A stretch of 5,084 nucleotides of DNA from an uncultured Collinsella sp. (GTDB lineage: Bacteria; Actinomycetota; Coriobacteriia; Coriobacteriales; Coriobacteriaceae): NCBI GenBank assembly GCA_902494545.1, contig CABUTP010000125.1, positions 1 to 5,084 on the forward strand. Reading direction: 5' to 3'. Position numbers and translations under genes: made by a program. The notes below the pieces were generated by a model, which saw nothing but the letters and a program-made list of their open reading frames with translations, was not told the origin of the DNA and searched no databases. This document shows, one piece after another, positions 1 to 5,084 of the stretch (positions are counted from its first letter, which is position 1; every line of letters begins with the position of its first letter).

Positions 1-371
1 CTCGTGTTGCGGGTGAAGACGACCTCGTTGGCCTGGGAGGCGCCGATGAGGTCGGCGATCTGATGACGCACCTTCGCGATGGCATCGGTGGCCTCGACGG
101 ACAGCGAATACAGGCCGCGCAGGGGGTTGGCGTTCATGCGCTGGTAGAAATCGCGCTCGGCGTCGAGCACACAGGCGGGGCGCTGCGCGGTGGCGGCACT
201 ATCGAGGAAGGCGATTTCGGGGTGCTGCTGGAACAGCGGGAACTGCGCCTTGTAGGGATTAGTCTCTATGTCCACGGTGGGCCAGCCGCGCGAAGCCTCG
301 TCGCTGGCGTCGAGCTCCATGGGCTCGGGGGCGGTGCAGGTATCGCATTTTACGTGCTCGGTATCGATCAT
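1..371 (-). CDS. sufS: SufS-type cysteine desulfurase, N-terminal part (runs off left edge)
   Basis: This is the first 123 codons of a group II cysteine desulfurase, the PLP enzyme that converts cysteine to alanine and passes persulfide sulfur to the SUF scaffold in the cytoplasm. Visible family motifs are the AQFPLF segment (42-47), LDSAATAQRP (56-65), NANPLRGLYSLSVEAT (80-95) and EVVFTRNT (116-123). The PLP lysine and catalytic cysteine lie outside the window. The ATG at 371 is chosen because AGAGGAG sits 5 nt upstream; the in-frame ATG at 320 has no ribosome binding site. The start overlaps the sufD stop as ATGA, so translation is probably coupled. Two features are unusual. The N-terminus is about 30 residues longer than E. 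coli SufS (from memory) and carries C9-x-x-C12. The HRG seen in many SufS proteins is LRG here (84-86). The family call is secure. The sulfur acceptor (SufU or SufE) is not visible. Confidence 0.93.
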   Translation of the reverse strand, partial: MIDTEHVKCDTCTAPEPMELDASDEASRGWPTVDIETNPYKAQFPLFQQHPEIAFLDSAATAQRPACVLDAERDFYQRMNANPLRGLYSLSVEATDAIAKVRHQIADLIGASQANEVVFTRNT

Positions 372-1639
372 GCGAGCTCCTCTTCAAAGTTATCGATCAG
401 GTTGTTGCCCAGGCGGACGACGGCGGCGCGGGTGCGCTCATCGGTGGCGGAAAGCGCGGCGTCCTCCAGCTTGGCGCGGATGAACAGGTCCTCGGCGGCG
501 TTTTGGTCAAGGCCGCGGCAGGCGAGGTAGAACAGCTGCTCGTCGCGGACGTGACCGATCGTGGCGCCGTGGTTGCCGGCGACGTCGTCCTCGTCGCACA
601 GGATGACGGGGACGGTCTTGTTGTCGACGCCCTTGTTGGCGAGCAGTACGGTCTCGCGCTCGGTGCCGGTTGCGCCCTTGCAACCGTGCACGAGGTCGAT
701 GGTGCCGCGGTAGACCTTCTTGGACGTGCCGGTCAGCACCCCGTTGGCGTCGATCTCGCACTCGGTCTTGCGCCCGCGGTGGCGCAGCTCGTAGTTAAAG
801 TCGCGCACCTGCTCGCGGGCGCCCAGGTAGTCGGTATCGATCGTCACCTTGGCAGTGTCGCCCAGCAGGTCGCCGGCAAGGCCGGTGGCGCTGGCGCCGG
901 CACCCAGGACGGTGTGCTGCACGTTGACGCGCGCGCCCTCGTCCAAGAACAGGCCGGTGTCGTCAAGCGCGATCCAGCTGTCGTCGAGCGTCTGAGTGCA
1001 GGTCACGTTGACGGTGGCATACTCGTGGGCGCACACGCGTAGCACGGAACCCACGACGCCCTCGCCGGCAACGGGGGAGTCCAGGGCGATCTGCAGATCG
1101 AGCGTCGACTGGGGACGGGCAACGACGTCGATGGCGGCAATCGCAGCCGCTGCGTCGACGCCGCTCACGCGCACAGTAGCCGTGGCGTGCTGGTACGCGG
1201 GCACATCGATGACGATGCGCTTGGTGGCGTGGTCGGCCAGGTAGGCGTAGGCAGCCTCGCCCATGCCGGTCTCGAAGGCCTCGGCGGGGGAGAGCTCCTC
1301 CTCGAGCTTGATGGCGCCGGCCTGGTAGACGGAGGTGGCGGGCACGTCGAGCTCGGTGTCGGGCGTGATGCGGGCGCGGTCGGCGGCGTCGCCGGGGGCG
1401 GAGGCGCGGCGCTCGGGGAAGCGCTCGGCCATGGCGTCCATGGCGGCGTCGAAGGCGTCGGCCGAGCCGGCGAACTGCTCGTCCAGCCCCTCGACCTCAA
1501 CGGCCTCGGCGGGAGCGGCGGCAAGCTCGTTCGAAAGCTCGAGCTTGGTCTGGTTCATCTTGAGCCAGCCCCATGTGGCGGCCGGCATCGCATTAACCTG
1601 CTCGAGTGTGGTTGCAGCGGTGTTGGTTTCCTGTTTCAT
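368..1639 (-). CDS. sufD: SufD, Fe-S cluster assembly scaffold partner
   Basis: This 423-residue protein is the SufD component of the cytoplasmic SufBC2D complex, pairing with SufB to hold the nascent cluster. The N-terminus carries the SufD-like MPAATWGWLKMN segment (18-29). The C-terminal half has the SufB/SufD beta-helix core, with YRGTIDLVHGCKGATGTE (310-327), then VAGNHGATIGHVRDEQLFYLACRGL (353-377). H357 in NHGAT aligns with E. coli SufD H360, implicated in cluster assembly. The middle is rich in Ala, Asp and Glu and poorly conserved, as is usual for SufD. The length is normal. The start overlaps the sufB stop by one base (TAATG), with GGAAGGAG 10 nt upstream inside sufB. It is told apart from SufB by lacking the CQSLM cysteine motif and by its operon position. 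The call is firm. Confidence 0.95.
   Translation of the reverse strand: MKQETNTAATTLEQVNAMPAATWGWLKMNQTKLELSNELAAAPAEAVEVEGLDEQFAGSADAFDAAMDAMAERFPERRASAPGDAADRARITPDTELDVPATSVYQAGAIKLEEELSPAEAFETGMGEAAYAYLADHATKRIVIDVPAYQHATATVRVSGVDAAAAIAAIDVVARPQSTLDLQIALDSPVAGEGVVGSVLRVCAHEYATVNVTCTQTLDDSWIALDDTGLFLDEGARVNVQHTVLGAGASATGLAGDLLGDTAKVTIDTDYLGAREQVRDFNYELRHRGRKTECEIDANGVLTGTSKKVYRGTIDLVHGCKGATGTERETVLLANKGVDNKTVPVILCDEDDVAGNHGATIGHVRDEQLFYLACRGLDQNAAEDLFIRAKLEDAALSATDERTRAAVVRLGNNLIDNFEEELA
377..383 (-). promoter_or_regulatory. Ribosome binding site for sufS, inside the end of sufD
   Basis: Read on the minus strand, AGAGGAG ends 5 nt before the sufS ATG at 371. It is encoded by the Glu-Glu codons near the sufD C-terminus. 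It supports the longer SufS with the cysteine-bearing extension over a start at the internal ATG (320), and fits translational coupling through the ATGA overlap. Confidence 0.75.
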
Positions 1640-3051
1640 TATCCGATCGCTCCTTCCATCTCGAGCTTGATCAGGTTGTTCATCTCGACGGCGTACTCCA
1701 GCGGCAACTCCTTGGAGACCGGGTTGGCAAAGCCGTTGACGATCATGGTGCGGGCCTCTTCCTCCGAGATGCCGCGGCTCATCAGGTAGAACACCTTGTC
1801 GTCGCCGATGCGGCCGATGGTGGCCTCGTGGCCGATGTCGACGTTCTTGGCGCGGATGTCCATGGCGGGGATGGTATCGGAGCGGCTCTGGTCGTCGAGC
1901 ATCAGTGACTGGCAGCTCACGGTTGCCTTGGAGCCCTCGGCCTTGGGCGTGGCCACGATGGAGCTGCGGAACGTCTGGATGCCGCCGCTCTTGGAGATGC
2001 CCTTGGTCTCGACGGTCGCTGAGGTCTCGGGCGCGTTGAGCACGACTTTGCAGCCGGTATCGAGGTTCTGGCCGGCGCCGGCAAAGGTGATGCCGGTAAA
2101 GCTCGAGCGGGCGCGACGGCCGTTGAGCACGCTCATGGGGTAGAGATAACCCACGTGGCTACCGAAGGAGCCGCTGATCCACTCGATGTCGCCGTCCTCG
2201 TCCACGCGCGCACGCTTGGTGTTGAGGTTGTACATGTTTTTGGACCAGTTTTCGATGGTCGAGTAGCGCAGGTGCGCGCGCTTGCCCACAAAGAGCTCCA
2301 CAGCGCCGGCGTGGAGGTTGGCCACGTTGTACTTGGGCGCGGAGCAGCCCTCGATAAAGTGCAGGTCGGCGTCGTCCTCGACGATGATGAGCGTGTGCTC
2401 AAACTGGCCGGCGCCCTTGGCGTTGAGGCGGAAGTAGCTCTGCAGCGGAAAATCGAGCTTGGTGCCCTTGGGCACGTAGACAAACGAACCGCCCGACCAC
2501 ACGGCACCGTGCAGGGCCGCAAACTTGTGGTCGGTGGGCGGGATGAGCGTCATAAACTTCTCGTGGATGAGCGGCTCCCACTGCGGGTCGTGCAGGGCCT
2601 CCTCAATGCCGGAGTAGACGATACCCATCTTGGACGCGGTGTCCTGCATGTTGTGGTAGACGAGCTCGGAGTCGTACTGCGCGCCGACGCCTGCCAGGTA
2701 GCTGCGCTCGGCCTCGGGAATGCCCAGGCGCTCAAAGGTGTTCTTGATGTCGTCGGGCACCGACTCCCAGTCGTGCTTTTGGTCGGTGTTGGGCTTGACG
2801 TAGGTGACGATGTTGTCCATGTCCAGGCCCTCGATGGAGGGGCCCCACGTCGGATCCGGGAAACGGTTAAAGATCTCGAGGGACTTGAGGCGCAGGTCGA
2901 GCATCCACTGCGGCTCGTCCTTCTTGGCGCTGATCTCGCGCACGATGTCGGGCGTGATGCCGGCGTCGAGGCGCTCGAATCCCTCCTCGCCATAGGTGAA
3001 GTCGTAGAGGCTGCGGTCGATGTCCGCGACCTCGGTGCGGGTCTTGGTCAT
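1639..3051 (-). CDS. sufB: SufB, Fe-S cluster assembly scaffold
   Basis: This 470-residue protein is SufB, the main scaffold subunit that accepts sulfur from the desulfurase and builds the cluster with SufC and SufD. The family core is very well conserved: AVWSGGSFVYVPKG (183-196), FIEGCSAPKYNVANLHAG (232-249), ENWSKNMYNLNTKRA (267-281) and SCQSLMLDDQSRSDTIP (379-395). The last is followed by GHEATIGRIGDDKVFYLMSRGI (407-428) and VNGFANPVSKELPLEYAVEMN (438-458). C380 and E409 match, with the same 29-residue spacing, E. coli C405 and E434, key assembly residues; C236 matches C254. No N-terminal CxxCxxxC cluster motif is present, as in Bacillus-type SufB. The ATG follows sufC by 12 nt with AGGGG 7 nt upstream. 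Nothing looks truncated or shifted. This is the most certain call in the window. Confidence 0.98.
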   Translation of the reverse strand: MTKTRTEVADIDRSLYDFTYGEEGFERLDAGITPDIVREISAKKDEPQWMLDLRLKSLEIFNRFPDPTWGPSIEGLDMDNIVTYVKPNTDQKHDWESVPDDIKNTFERLGIPEAERSYLAGVGAQYDSELVYHNMQDTASKMGIVYSGIEEALHDPQWEPLIHEKFMTLIPPTDHKFAALHGAVWSGGSFVYVPKGTKLDFPLQSYFRLNAKGAGQFEHTLIIVEDDADLHFIEGCSAPKYNVANLHAGAVELFVGKRAHLRYSTIENWSKNMYNLNTKRARVDEDGDIEWISGSFGSHVGYLYPMSVLNGRRARSSFTGITFAGAGQNLDTGCKVVLNAPETSATVETKGISKSGGIQTFRSSIVATPKAEGSKATVSCQSLMLDDQSRSDTIPAMDIRAKNVDIGHEATIGRIGDDKVFYLMSRGISEEEARTMIVNGFANPVSKELPLEYAVEMNNLIKLEMEGAIG

Positions 3052-3063
3052 TGCGTCGCCCCT

Positions 3064-3864
3064 TTACGCCTGCTGCTCGGCAGCGGCGGCCTCGGCCTGG
3101 GCGCGCTGCTCGGCGGCCTCGCGCTCGAAGGTCTCAAAGCCGTTCTTGTCGATCCAGGGGATCAGCGAGGCGTCGTCCTCGCGCACGATGTGGCCCTTGA
3201 CCATAACGTGGACGCGGTCGACATCCAGGTGCTCCAGGATGCGCGTGTTGTGCGTGATGATGAGCATGGAGCCGTCGCAGCTCTTGCGGTAGGCGTCCAT
3301 GCCATGGCTGACGGTGGAAAGGGCGTCGACGTCCAGGCCGGAGTCGGTTTCGTCCAGGATGGCGAGCTTGGGCTGCAACAGCAAAAGCTGGAGCATCTCG
3401 ACCTTCTTCTTCTCGCCGCCCGAGAAGCCCACGCCCAGCTCGCGGTTGAGATAGGCGGTATCCATGTTGAGCTCGGCCGCGAGCTCCTTGACGCGACGGC
3501 GGAACTCCTTGCCCTTCATCTCCAGGCCGGGGCGGCCGGCGATGCTGGCGCGCAAAAAGCTCGACAGCGGCACGCCCGGGATCTCGACCGGGGCCTGGAA
3601 GCTCAGGAACAGGCCGGCGCGCGAACGCTTGTCGGTGGTGAGCTCGGTGATGTCCTGGCCGTCAAAGACGATGCGGCCGTTCTGCACGGTGTAGACGGGG
3701 TCGCCCATGACCAGGTGGCCGAGGGTGGACTTGCCGGCGCCGTTGGGCCCCATCAGCACGTGGGTCTCGCCGGCGGCGACGTTGAGGTTGACGTTGTGGA
3801 GGATGGTATTCTCGTCCACAGAGGCGGTGAGGCCCTCGATGGAAAGCAGCGGATTTGCGCTCAT
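3064..3864 (-). CDS. sufC: SufC, ABC-type ATPase of the SUF complex
   Basis: SufC is the soluble ABC ATPase whose dimerisation and ATP hydrolysis drive structural change in SufB-SufD during cluster assembly; it is not a transporter. In the 266-residue product I see Walker A GPNGAGKST (39-47), the Q-loop in LSFQAPVEIPGV (88-99), the signature FSGGEKKKVEMLQ (147-159), Walker B LAILDET (167-173), the D-loop SGLDVDAL (175-182) and the H-loop histidine in ITHNTRIL (H205). The SGGEKKK form and the DETDSGLD run are hallmarks of SufC. The ATG at 3864 is preferred over the in-frame GTG at 3894 because AGAGGA lies 5 nt before the ATG and the GTG has no ribosome binding site. The C-terminus ends in an Ala/Glu/Gln-rich tail (about 248-266), making it slightly longer than E. 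coli SufC. It is the first gene of the operon. Confidence 0.97.
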   Translation of the reverse strand: MSANPLLSIEGLTASVDENTILHNVNLNVAAGETHVLMGPNGAGKSTLGHLVMGDPVYTVQNGRIVFDGQDITELTTDKRSRAGLFLSFQAPVEIPGVPLSSFLRASIAGRPGLEMKGKEFRRRVKELAAELNMDTAYLNRELGVGFSGGEKKKVEMLQLLLLQPKLAILDETDSGLDVDALSTVSHGMDAYRKSCDGSMLIITHNTRILEHLDVDRVHVMVKGHIVREDDASLIPWIDKNGFETFEREAAEQRAQAEAAAAEQQA

Positions 3865-3869
3865 GCTCT

Positions 3870-3875
3870 TCCTCT
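3870..3875 (-). promoter_or_regulatory. Ribosome binding site for sufC
   Basis: Read on the minus strand, AGAGGA stands 5 nt before the ATG at 3864. It decides the sufC start against the upstream in-frame GTG at 3894, which would add ten residues absent from typical SufC proteins. Confidence 0.75.
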
Positions 3876-3928
3876 CTGTATATTGTGTACTCACGGGTGT
3901 ACGAAACCCTAGGAATCTTCTCGGAATA

Positions 3929-3956
3929 AAGTTACTATGGGTTCGGCGTTAGTCAA
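3929..3956 (-). promoter_or_regulatory. Putative suf operon promoter
   Basis: On the minus strand TTGACT (3956-3951) matches the -35 consensus TTGACA at five of six bases. Sixteen bases on, TAACTT (3934-3929) is a weak -10, with three of six matches. Transcription would start near 3920-3925, giving a leader of about 60 nt before sufC. The -35 is convincing and the -10 is not, so an activator may help. The IscR-like site at 3961-3985 lies 4 bp upstream of the -35. Confidence 0.4.
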
Positions 3957-3972
3957 GGGAAAACCCGACTAA
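3949..3972. repeat. Inverted repeat TTAGTC-N12-GACTAA
   Basis: TTAGTC at 3949-3954 is the exact reverse complement of GACTAA at 3967-3972, with 12 bp between them. The right arm is shared with the left half of the IscR-like site, and the left arm overlaps the putative suf -35. It could be a second half-site for the same regulator, letting it bind over the suf promoter in an alternative register. A chance six-base match is also possible. Confidence 0.4.
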
Positions 3973-3985
3973 TCCACTCGACTTT
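3961..3985. promoter_or_regulatory. Candidate IscR/Rrf2-type operator (type 1-like)
   Basis: This 25-bp stretch was compared with the E. coli IscR type 1 consensus as I recall it: half-sites ATASYYGACT and AGTCRRSTAT separated by RWWWY. It fits 21 of 25 positions. The mismatches are positions 2, 14, 17 and 24. The left arm CCGACTAAT is strong; the right arm ACTCGACTTT is the weaker half. The site lies between sufC and the divergent Rrf2 gene, where an autoregulating Fe-S sensor would bind. A possible plus-strand promoter for the regulator (TCGACT at 3979-3984, 17-nt spacer, weak ATTCAT at 4002-4007) would have its -35 inside the site, allowing repression. Binding is inferred. Confidence 0.5.
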
Positions 3986-4032
3986 TCAGATTGTGGGACA
4001 AATTCATCGGCAGTGCTTGTCCCCAGCGTTAT

Positions 4033-4039
4033 GGAAGGG
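4033..4039 (+). promoter_or_regulatory. Ribosome binding site for the Rrf2 regulator
   Basis: GGAAGGG lies 5 nt before the ATG at 4045. It rules out the upstream in-frame TTG at 3991, which would add 18 residues not found in this family. Confidence 0.75.
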
Positions 4040-4044
4040 TAGGT

Positions 4045-4476
4045 ATGCTCATTTCTTCCAAGGGCCGCTATGCCCTCCGTTTGATGATTTATATCGCAGC
4101 GCTTGGTGACGCCGAGGGCAAGATTGCTCTGCGCGAGGTCGCCGACCGCGAGCATATCTCGCAAAAGTATCTGGAGCAGCTGGTTCGTCCGCTTATGAAG
4201 GCTGGCCTGCTTAAGAGCGTGCGTGGCAAGGGCGGCGGCTACATGATGGCCAAGGACCCGGCCGAGGTGCGCGCCGGCGACATCCTTCGCGCCGTCGAGG
4301 GCAGCACGGCCCCGGTGGCGTGCGATGGCATTGACAACAGCTGCACCCGCAGTGATCTGTGCTCCACCGTTAAGTTCTGGCGCGGCCTGGACGATGTGAT
4401 CGAAAAGTACGTCGACGGCGTGACGTTGGCCGACCTAGCCGCCGTCCCCGAGATCAACTTCGATATCAAACTGTAG
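4045..4476 (+). CDS. Rrf2/IscR-family transcriptional regulator, probable Fe-S sensor
   Basis: This 143-residue protein belongs to the Rrf2 family of winged-helix regulators. The start MLISSKGRYALRLMIYIA (1-18) is the classic family N-terminus. The recognition helix region is REHISQKYLEQLVRPLMKAGLL (35-56), and the wing is SVRGKGGGYMMAK (58-70). E44 sits in the SQKYLEQL helix, where IscR has E43. Three cysteines, C93, C100 and C106, match the cluster-binding loop of IscR (C92, C98, C104) and NsrR, so a 2Fe-2S or 4Fe-4S cluster is likely. The IscR fourth ligand H107 is replaced by V109. The gene is divergent from sufCBDS across 180 bp, so it probably controls suf and itself. In actinobacteria this role often falls to an unrelated SufR. 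No symbol is given, since iscR or sufR identity is not proven. Nitric oxide or redox sensing remains possible. Confidence 0.92.
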   Translation: MLISSKGRYALRLMIYIAALGDAEGKIALREVADREHISQKYLEQLVRPLMKAGLLKSVRGKGGGYMMAKDPAEVRAGDILRAVEGSTAPVACDGIDNSCTRSDLCSTVKFWRGLDDVIEKYVDGVTLADLAAVPEINFDIKL

Positions 4477-4506
4477 CTCGAGCGCAATTCCTTAAGATTT
4501 CGCGGA

Positions 4507-4548
4507 GGGTTGTTGCCGTTTACCGATGGGTTGTTGTGCAACAAACGG
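4507..4548. repeat. Direct repeat plus palindrome upstream of the secreted-protein gene
   Basis: GGGTTGTTG occurs at 4507-4515 and again at 4528-4536, a 21-bp period, or two helical turns. The second copy runs into CAACAA (4539-4544), making the palindrome TTGTTG-TG-CAACAA. An outer pair, CCGTTT (4516-4521) and AAACGG (4543-4548), is also inverted. The arrangement suggests a protein-binding site. There is no following T-run, so I do not call it a terminator for the Rrf2 gene. Confidence 0.5.
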
Positions 4549-4559
4549 GGAGCTGTAAT
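4531..4559 (+). promoter_or_regulatory. Putative promoter of the secreted-protein gene
   Basis: TTGTTG (4531-4536) and TGTAAT (4554-4559) are separated by an ideal 17 nt. The -10 matches TATAAT at five of six bases; the -35 matches only its TTG half. The start would fall near 4566, leaving a leader of about 48 nt. The -35 lies inside the TTGTTG/CAACAA palindrome, so a bound repressor could block it. Confidence 0.45.
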
Positions 4560-4603
4560 GCTGAATCCATCTTTGCAAACTGCACTTTAACCACACCAAT
4601 GCA

Positions 4604-4610
4604 GGGAGGA
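4604..4610 (+). promoter_or_regulatory. Ribosome binding site for the secreted protein
   Basis: GGGAGGA ends 3 nt before the ATG at 4614. The spacing is slightly short, but the match is strong. It fixes the start of this edge-truncated gene, directly followed by a well-formed signal peptide. Confidence 0.75.
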
Positions 4611-4613
4611 TGT

Positions 4614-5084
4614 ATGCAACCCAAGCATTCTGCGATTGTTGCGGGCCTGACGCTGGCGCTTTCGTTTGGCGCCGTTGCCGCACCCGCAACCGCTATAGCC
4701 GAGGAGCCCACGCCGGGTGTTGCCTCGGATGCCACCGATATCGATAAGGGCCTGTACACCCAGCAGTCTTTCTCGGGCGTGCTGAGGTCGGTTCAGGGTG
4801 TTTCGTTTGTCAATGTGACCGACGAGATGAAGTACTTTACCAAGTACGAGAGCCACGGCAATTACAACCAGGCTTTTTCGTATGGCGACGGATACAACGC
4901 GCTGGGCTATTACCAGTTCGATCGCCGTTGGTCGCTTATTCCGTTTATGAAGCAGGTCTACAACTACGATTCTGCCAAGTACGGCATGCTTAAGGCTGCG
5001 ATTGACCGCGGCAGCGAGATTTCCAACGGAAGCAACCCTATGTATGCGAACGGCCAGCTCACCGAGCTGGGCCGCATCGCGCAG
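4614..5084 (+). CDS. Secreted lysozyme/transglycosylase-like protein, N-terminal part (runs off right edge)
   Basis: The frame is open for 157 codons from an ATG with a strong ribosome binding site to the window edge. Residues 1-29 form a Sec signal peptide: K4/H5, a hydrophobic core (about 7-23) and an A-I-A end, with probable cleavage after A29. After an acidic linker, residues 72-111 carry YFTKYESHGNYNQ, GDGYNALGYYQF and DRRWSLIPF. The spacing of E79-S80, G98 and Q101 resembles the ES...G.YQ pattern of lytic transglycosylase and lysozyme-like folds, so E79 is a candidate catalytic acid. Tyr, Asn and Ser are frequent, as in exported cell-surface proteins. The likely role is peptidoglycan cleavage or wall remodelling outside the membrane; this is motif inference. 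It could be a non-catalytic surface protein, and the missing C-terminus may hold wall-binding repeats. It has its own promoter-like region and is probably not part of the suf regulon. Confidence 0.7.
   Translation, partial: MQPKHSAIVAGLTLALSFGAVAAPATAIAEEPTPGVASDATDIDKGLYTQQSFSGVLRSVQGVSFVNVTDEMKYFTKYESHGNYNQAFSYGDGYNALGYYQFDRRWSLIPFMKQVYNYDSAKYGMLKAAIDRGSEISNGSNPMYANGQLTELGRIAQ

Noticed and set aside
1187..1789. A 200-codon plus-strand open frame, antisense to sufD and the end of sufB
   Set aside because: Its glycine/leucine/valine-rich, repetitive composition mirrors the Ala/Glu-rich sufD codons. It has no ribosome binding site or recognisable motif.
3865..3894. A ten-residue extension of SufC from a GTG
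   Set aside because: There is no ribosome binding site before the GTG, whereas AGAGGA precedes the ATG at 3864. SufC proteins usually begin close to that ATG.
2155..3912. A 585-codon open frame on the plus strand, antisense to sufB and sufC
   Set aside because: It lies opposite two highly conserved genes, its translation is a Val/Gly/Leu/His-rich shadow with no family motif, and long antisense frames are expected in high-GC coding DNA.
3880..3940. A riboswitch or structured leader before sufC
   Set aside because: The leader is only about 60 nt. I find just a 4-bp GGGT/ACCC pairing and no known aptamer pattern.
3991..4044. An 18-codon upstream extension of the Rrf2 gene from a TTG
   Set aside because: The family begins at MLISSKGRYA, and the ATG at 4045 has GGAAGGG 5 nt before it.
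4531..4550. The TTGTTG-TG-CAACAA hairpin as a terminator of the Rrf2 gene
   Set aside because: The loop would be only 2 nt, the stem is AT-rich and no T-run follows. Overlap with a promoter-like -35 fits an operator better.
1..5084. A new defence, mobile or CRISPR system
   Set aside because: All coding space is accounted for by suf genes, an Rrf2 regulator and one secreted protein. No transposase, integrase, repeat array or phage gene is present.

Overview
The window is high in GC and gene-dense. It looks like a piece of a host-associated or anaerobic actinobacterial chromosome, and the class Coriobacteriia (Collinsella or Olsenella type) is my best guess. That guess rests on GC content, the sufC-sufB-sufD-sufS order, the divergent Rrf2 regulator, and a secreted protein with a lysozyme-like ES...GYYQF motif. 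It is an inference from style, not from a marker gene.

Positions 1-3864 (minus strand) hold a compact SUF iron-sulfur cluster assembly operon, transcribed right to left: sufC (ATPase), sufB (scaffold), sufD (scaffold partner) and the first 123 codons of sufS (cysteine desulfurase), which runs off the left edge. The junctions are tight: a 12-nt gap between sufC and sufB, a 1-nt TAATG overlap between sufB and sufD, and a 4-nt ATGA overlap between sufD and sufS. SufS takes sulfur from cysteine. SufB, SufC and SufD form the complex on which the cluster is built, powered by SufC ATP hydrolysis. No sulfur-carrier gene (sufU or sufE) or sufA is visible; one could lie beyond the left edge.

Positions 3865-4044 are a divergent control region. 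It contains a 25-bp sequence resembling an IscR type 1 operator (21 of 25 positions fit the consensus as I recall it). The site lies just upstream of a TTGACT -35-like element for the suf operon. Positions 4045-4476 (plus strand) encode an Rrf2/IscR-family regulator with three clustered cysteines, which most likely senses Fe-S status and controls suf and itself. The histidine that is the fourth cluster ligand in E. coli IscR is a valine here.

Positions 4477-4613 hold a promoter-like region with a 21-bp-spaced direct repeat and a palindrome over the putative -35. Downstream, from 4614 to the right edge, is the start of a secreted protein with a signal peptide and a lysozyme/transglycosylase-like segment, probably a cell-wall hydrolase and probably unrelated to Fe-S assembly.

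I see no mobile element, CRISPR array, tRNA or rRNA, and no convincing new multi-gene system. The points of interest are regulatory (operator architecture and the altered sensor ligand set) and the cysteine-bearing N-terminal extension of SufS.
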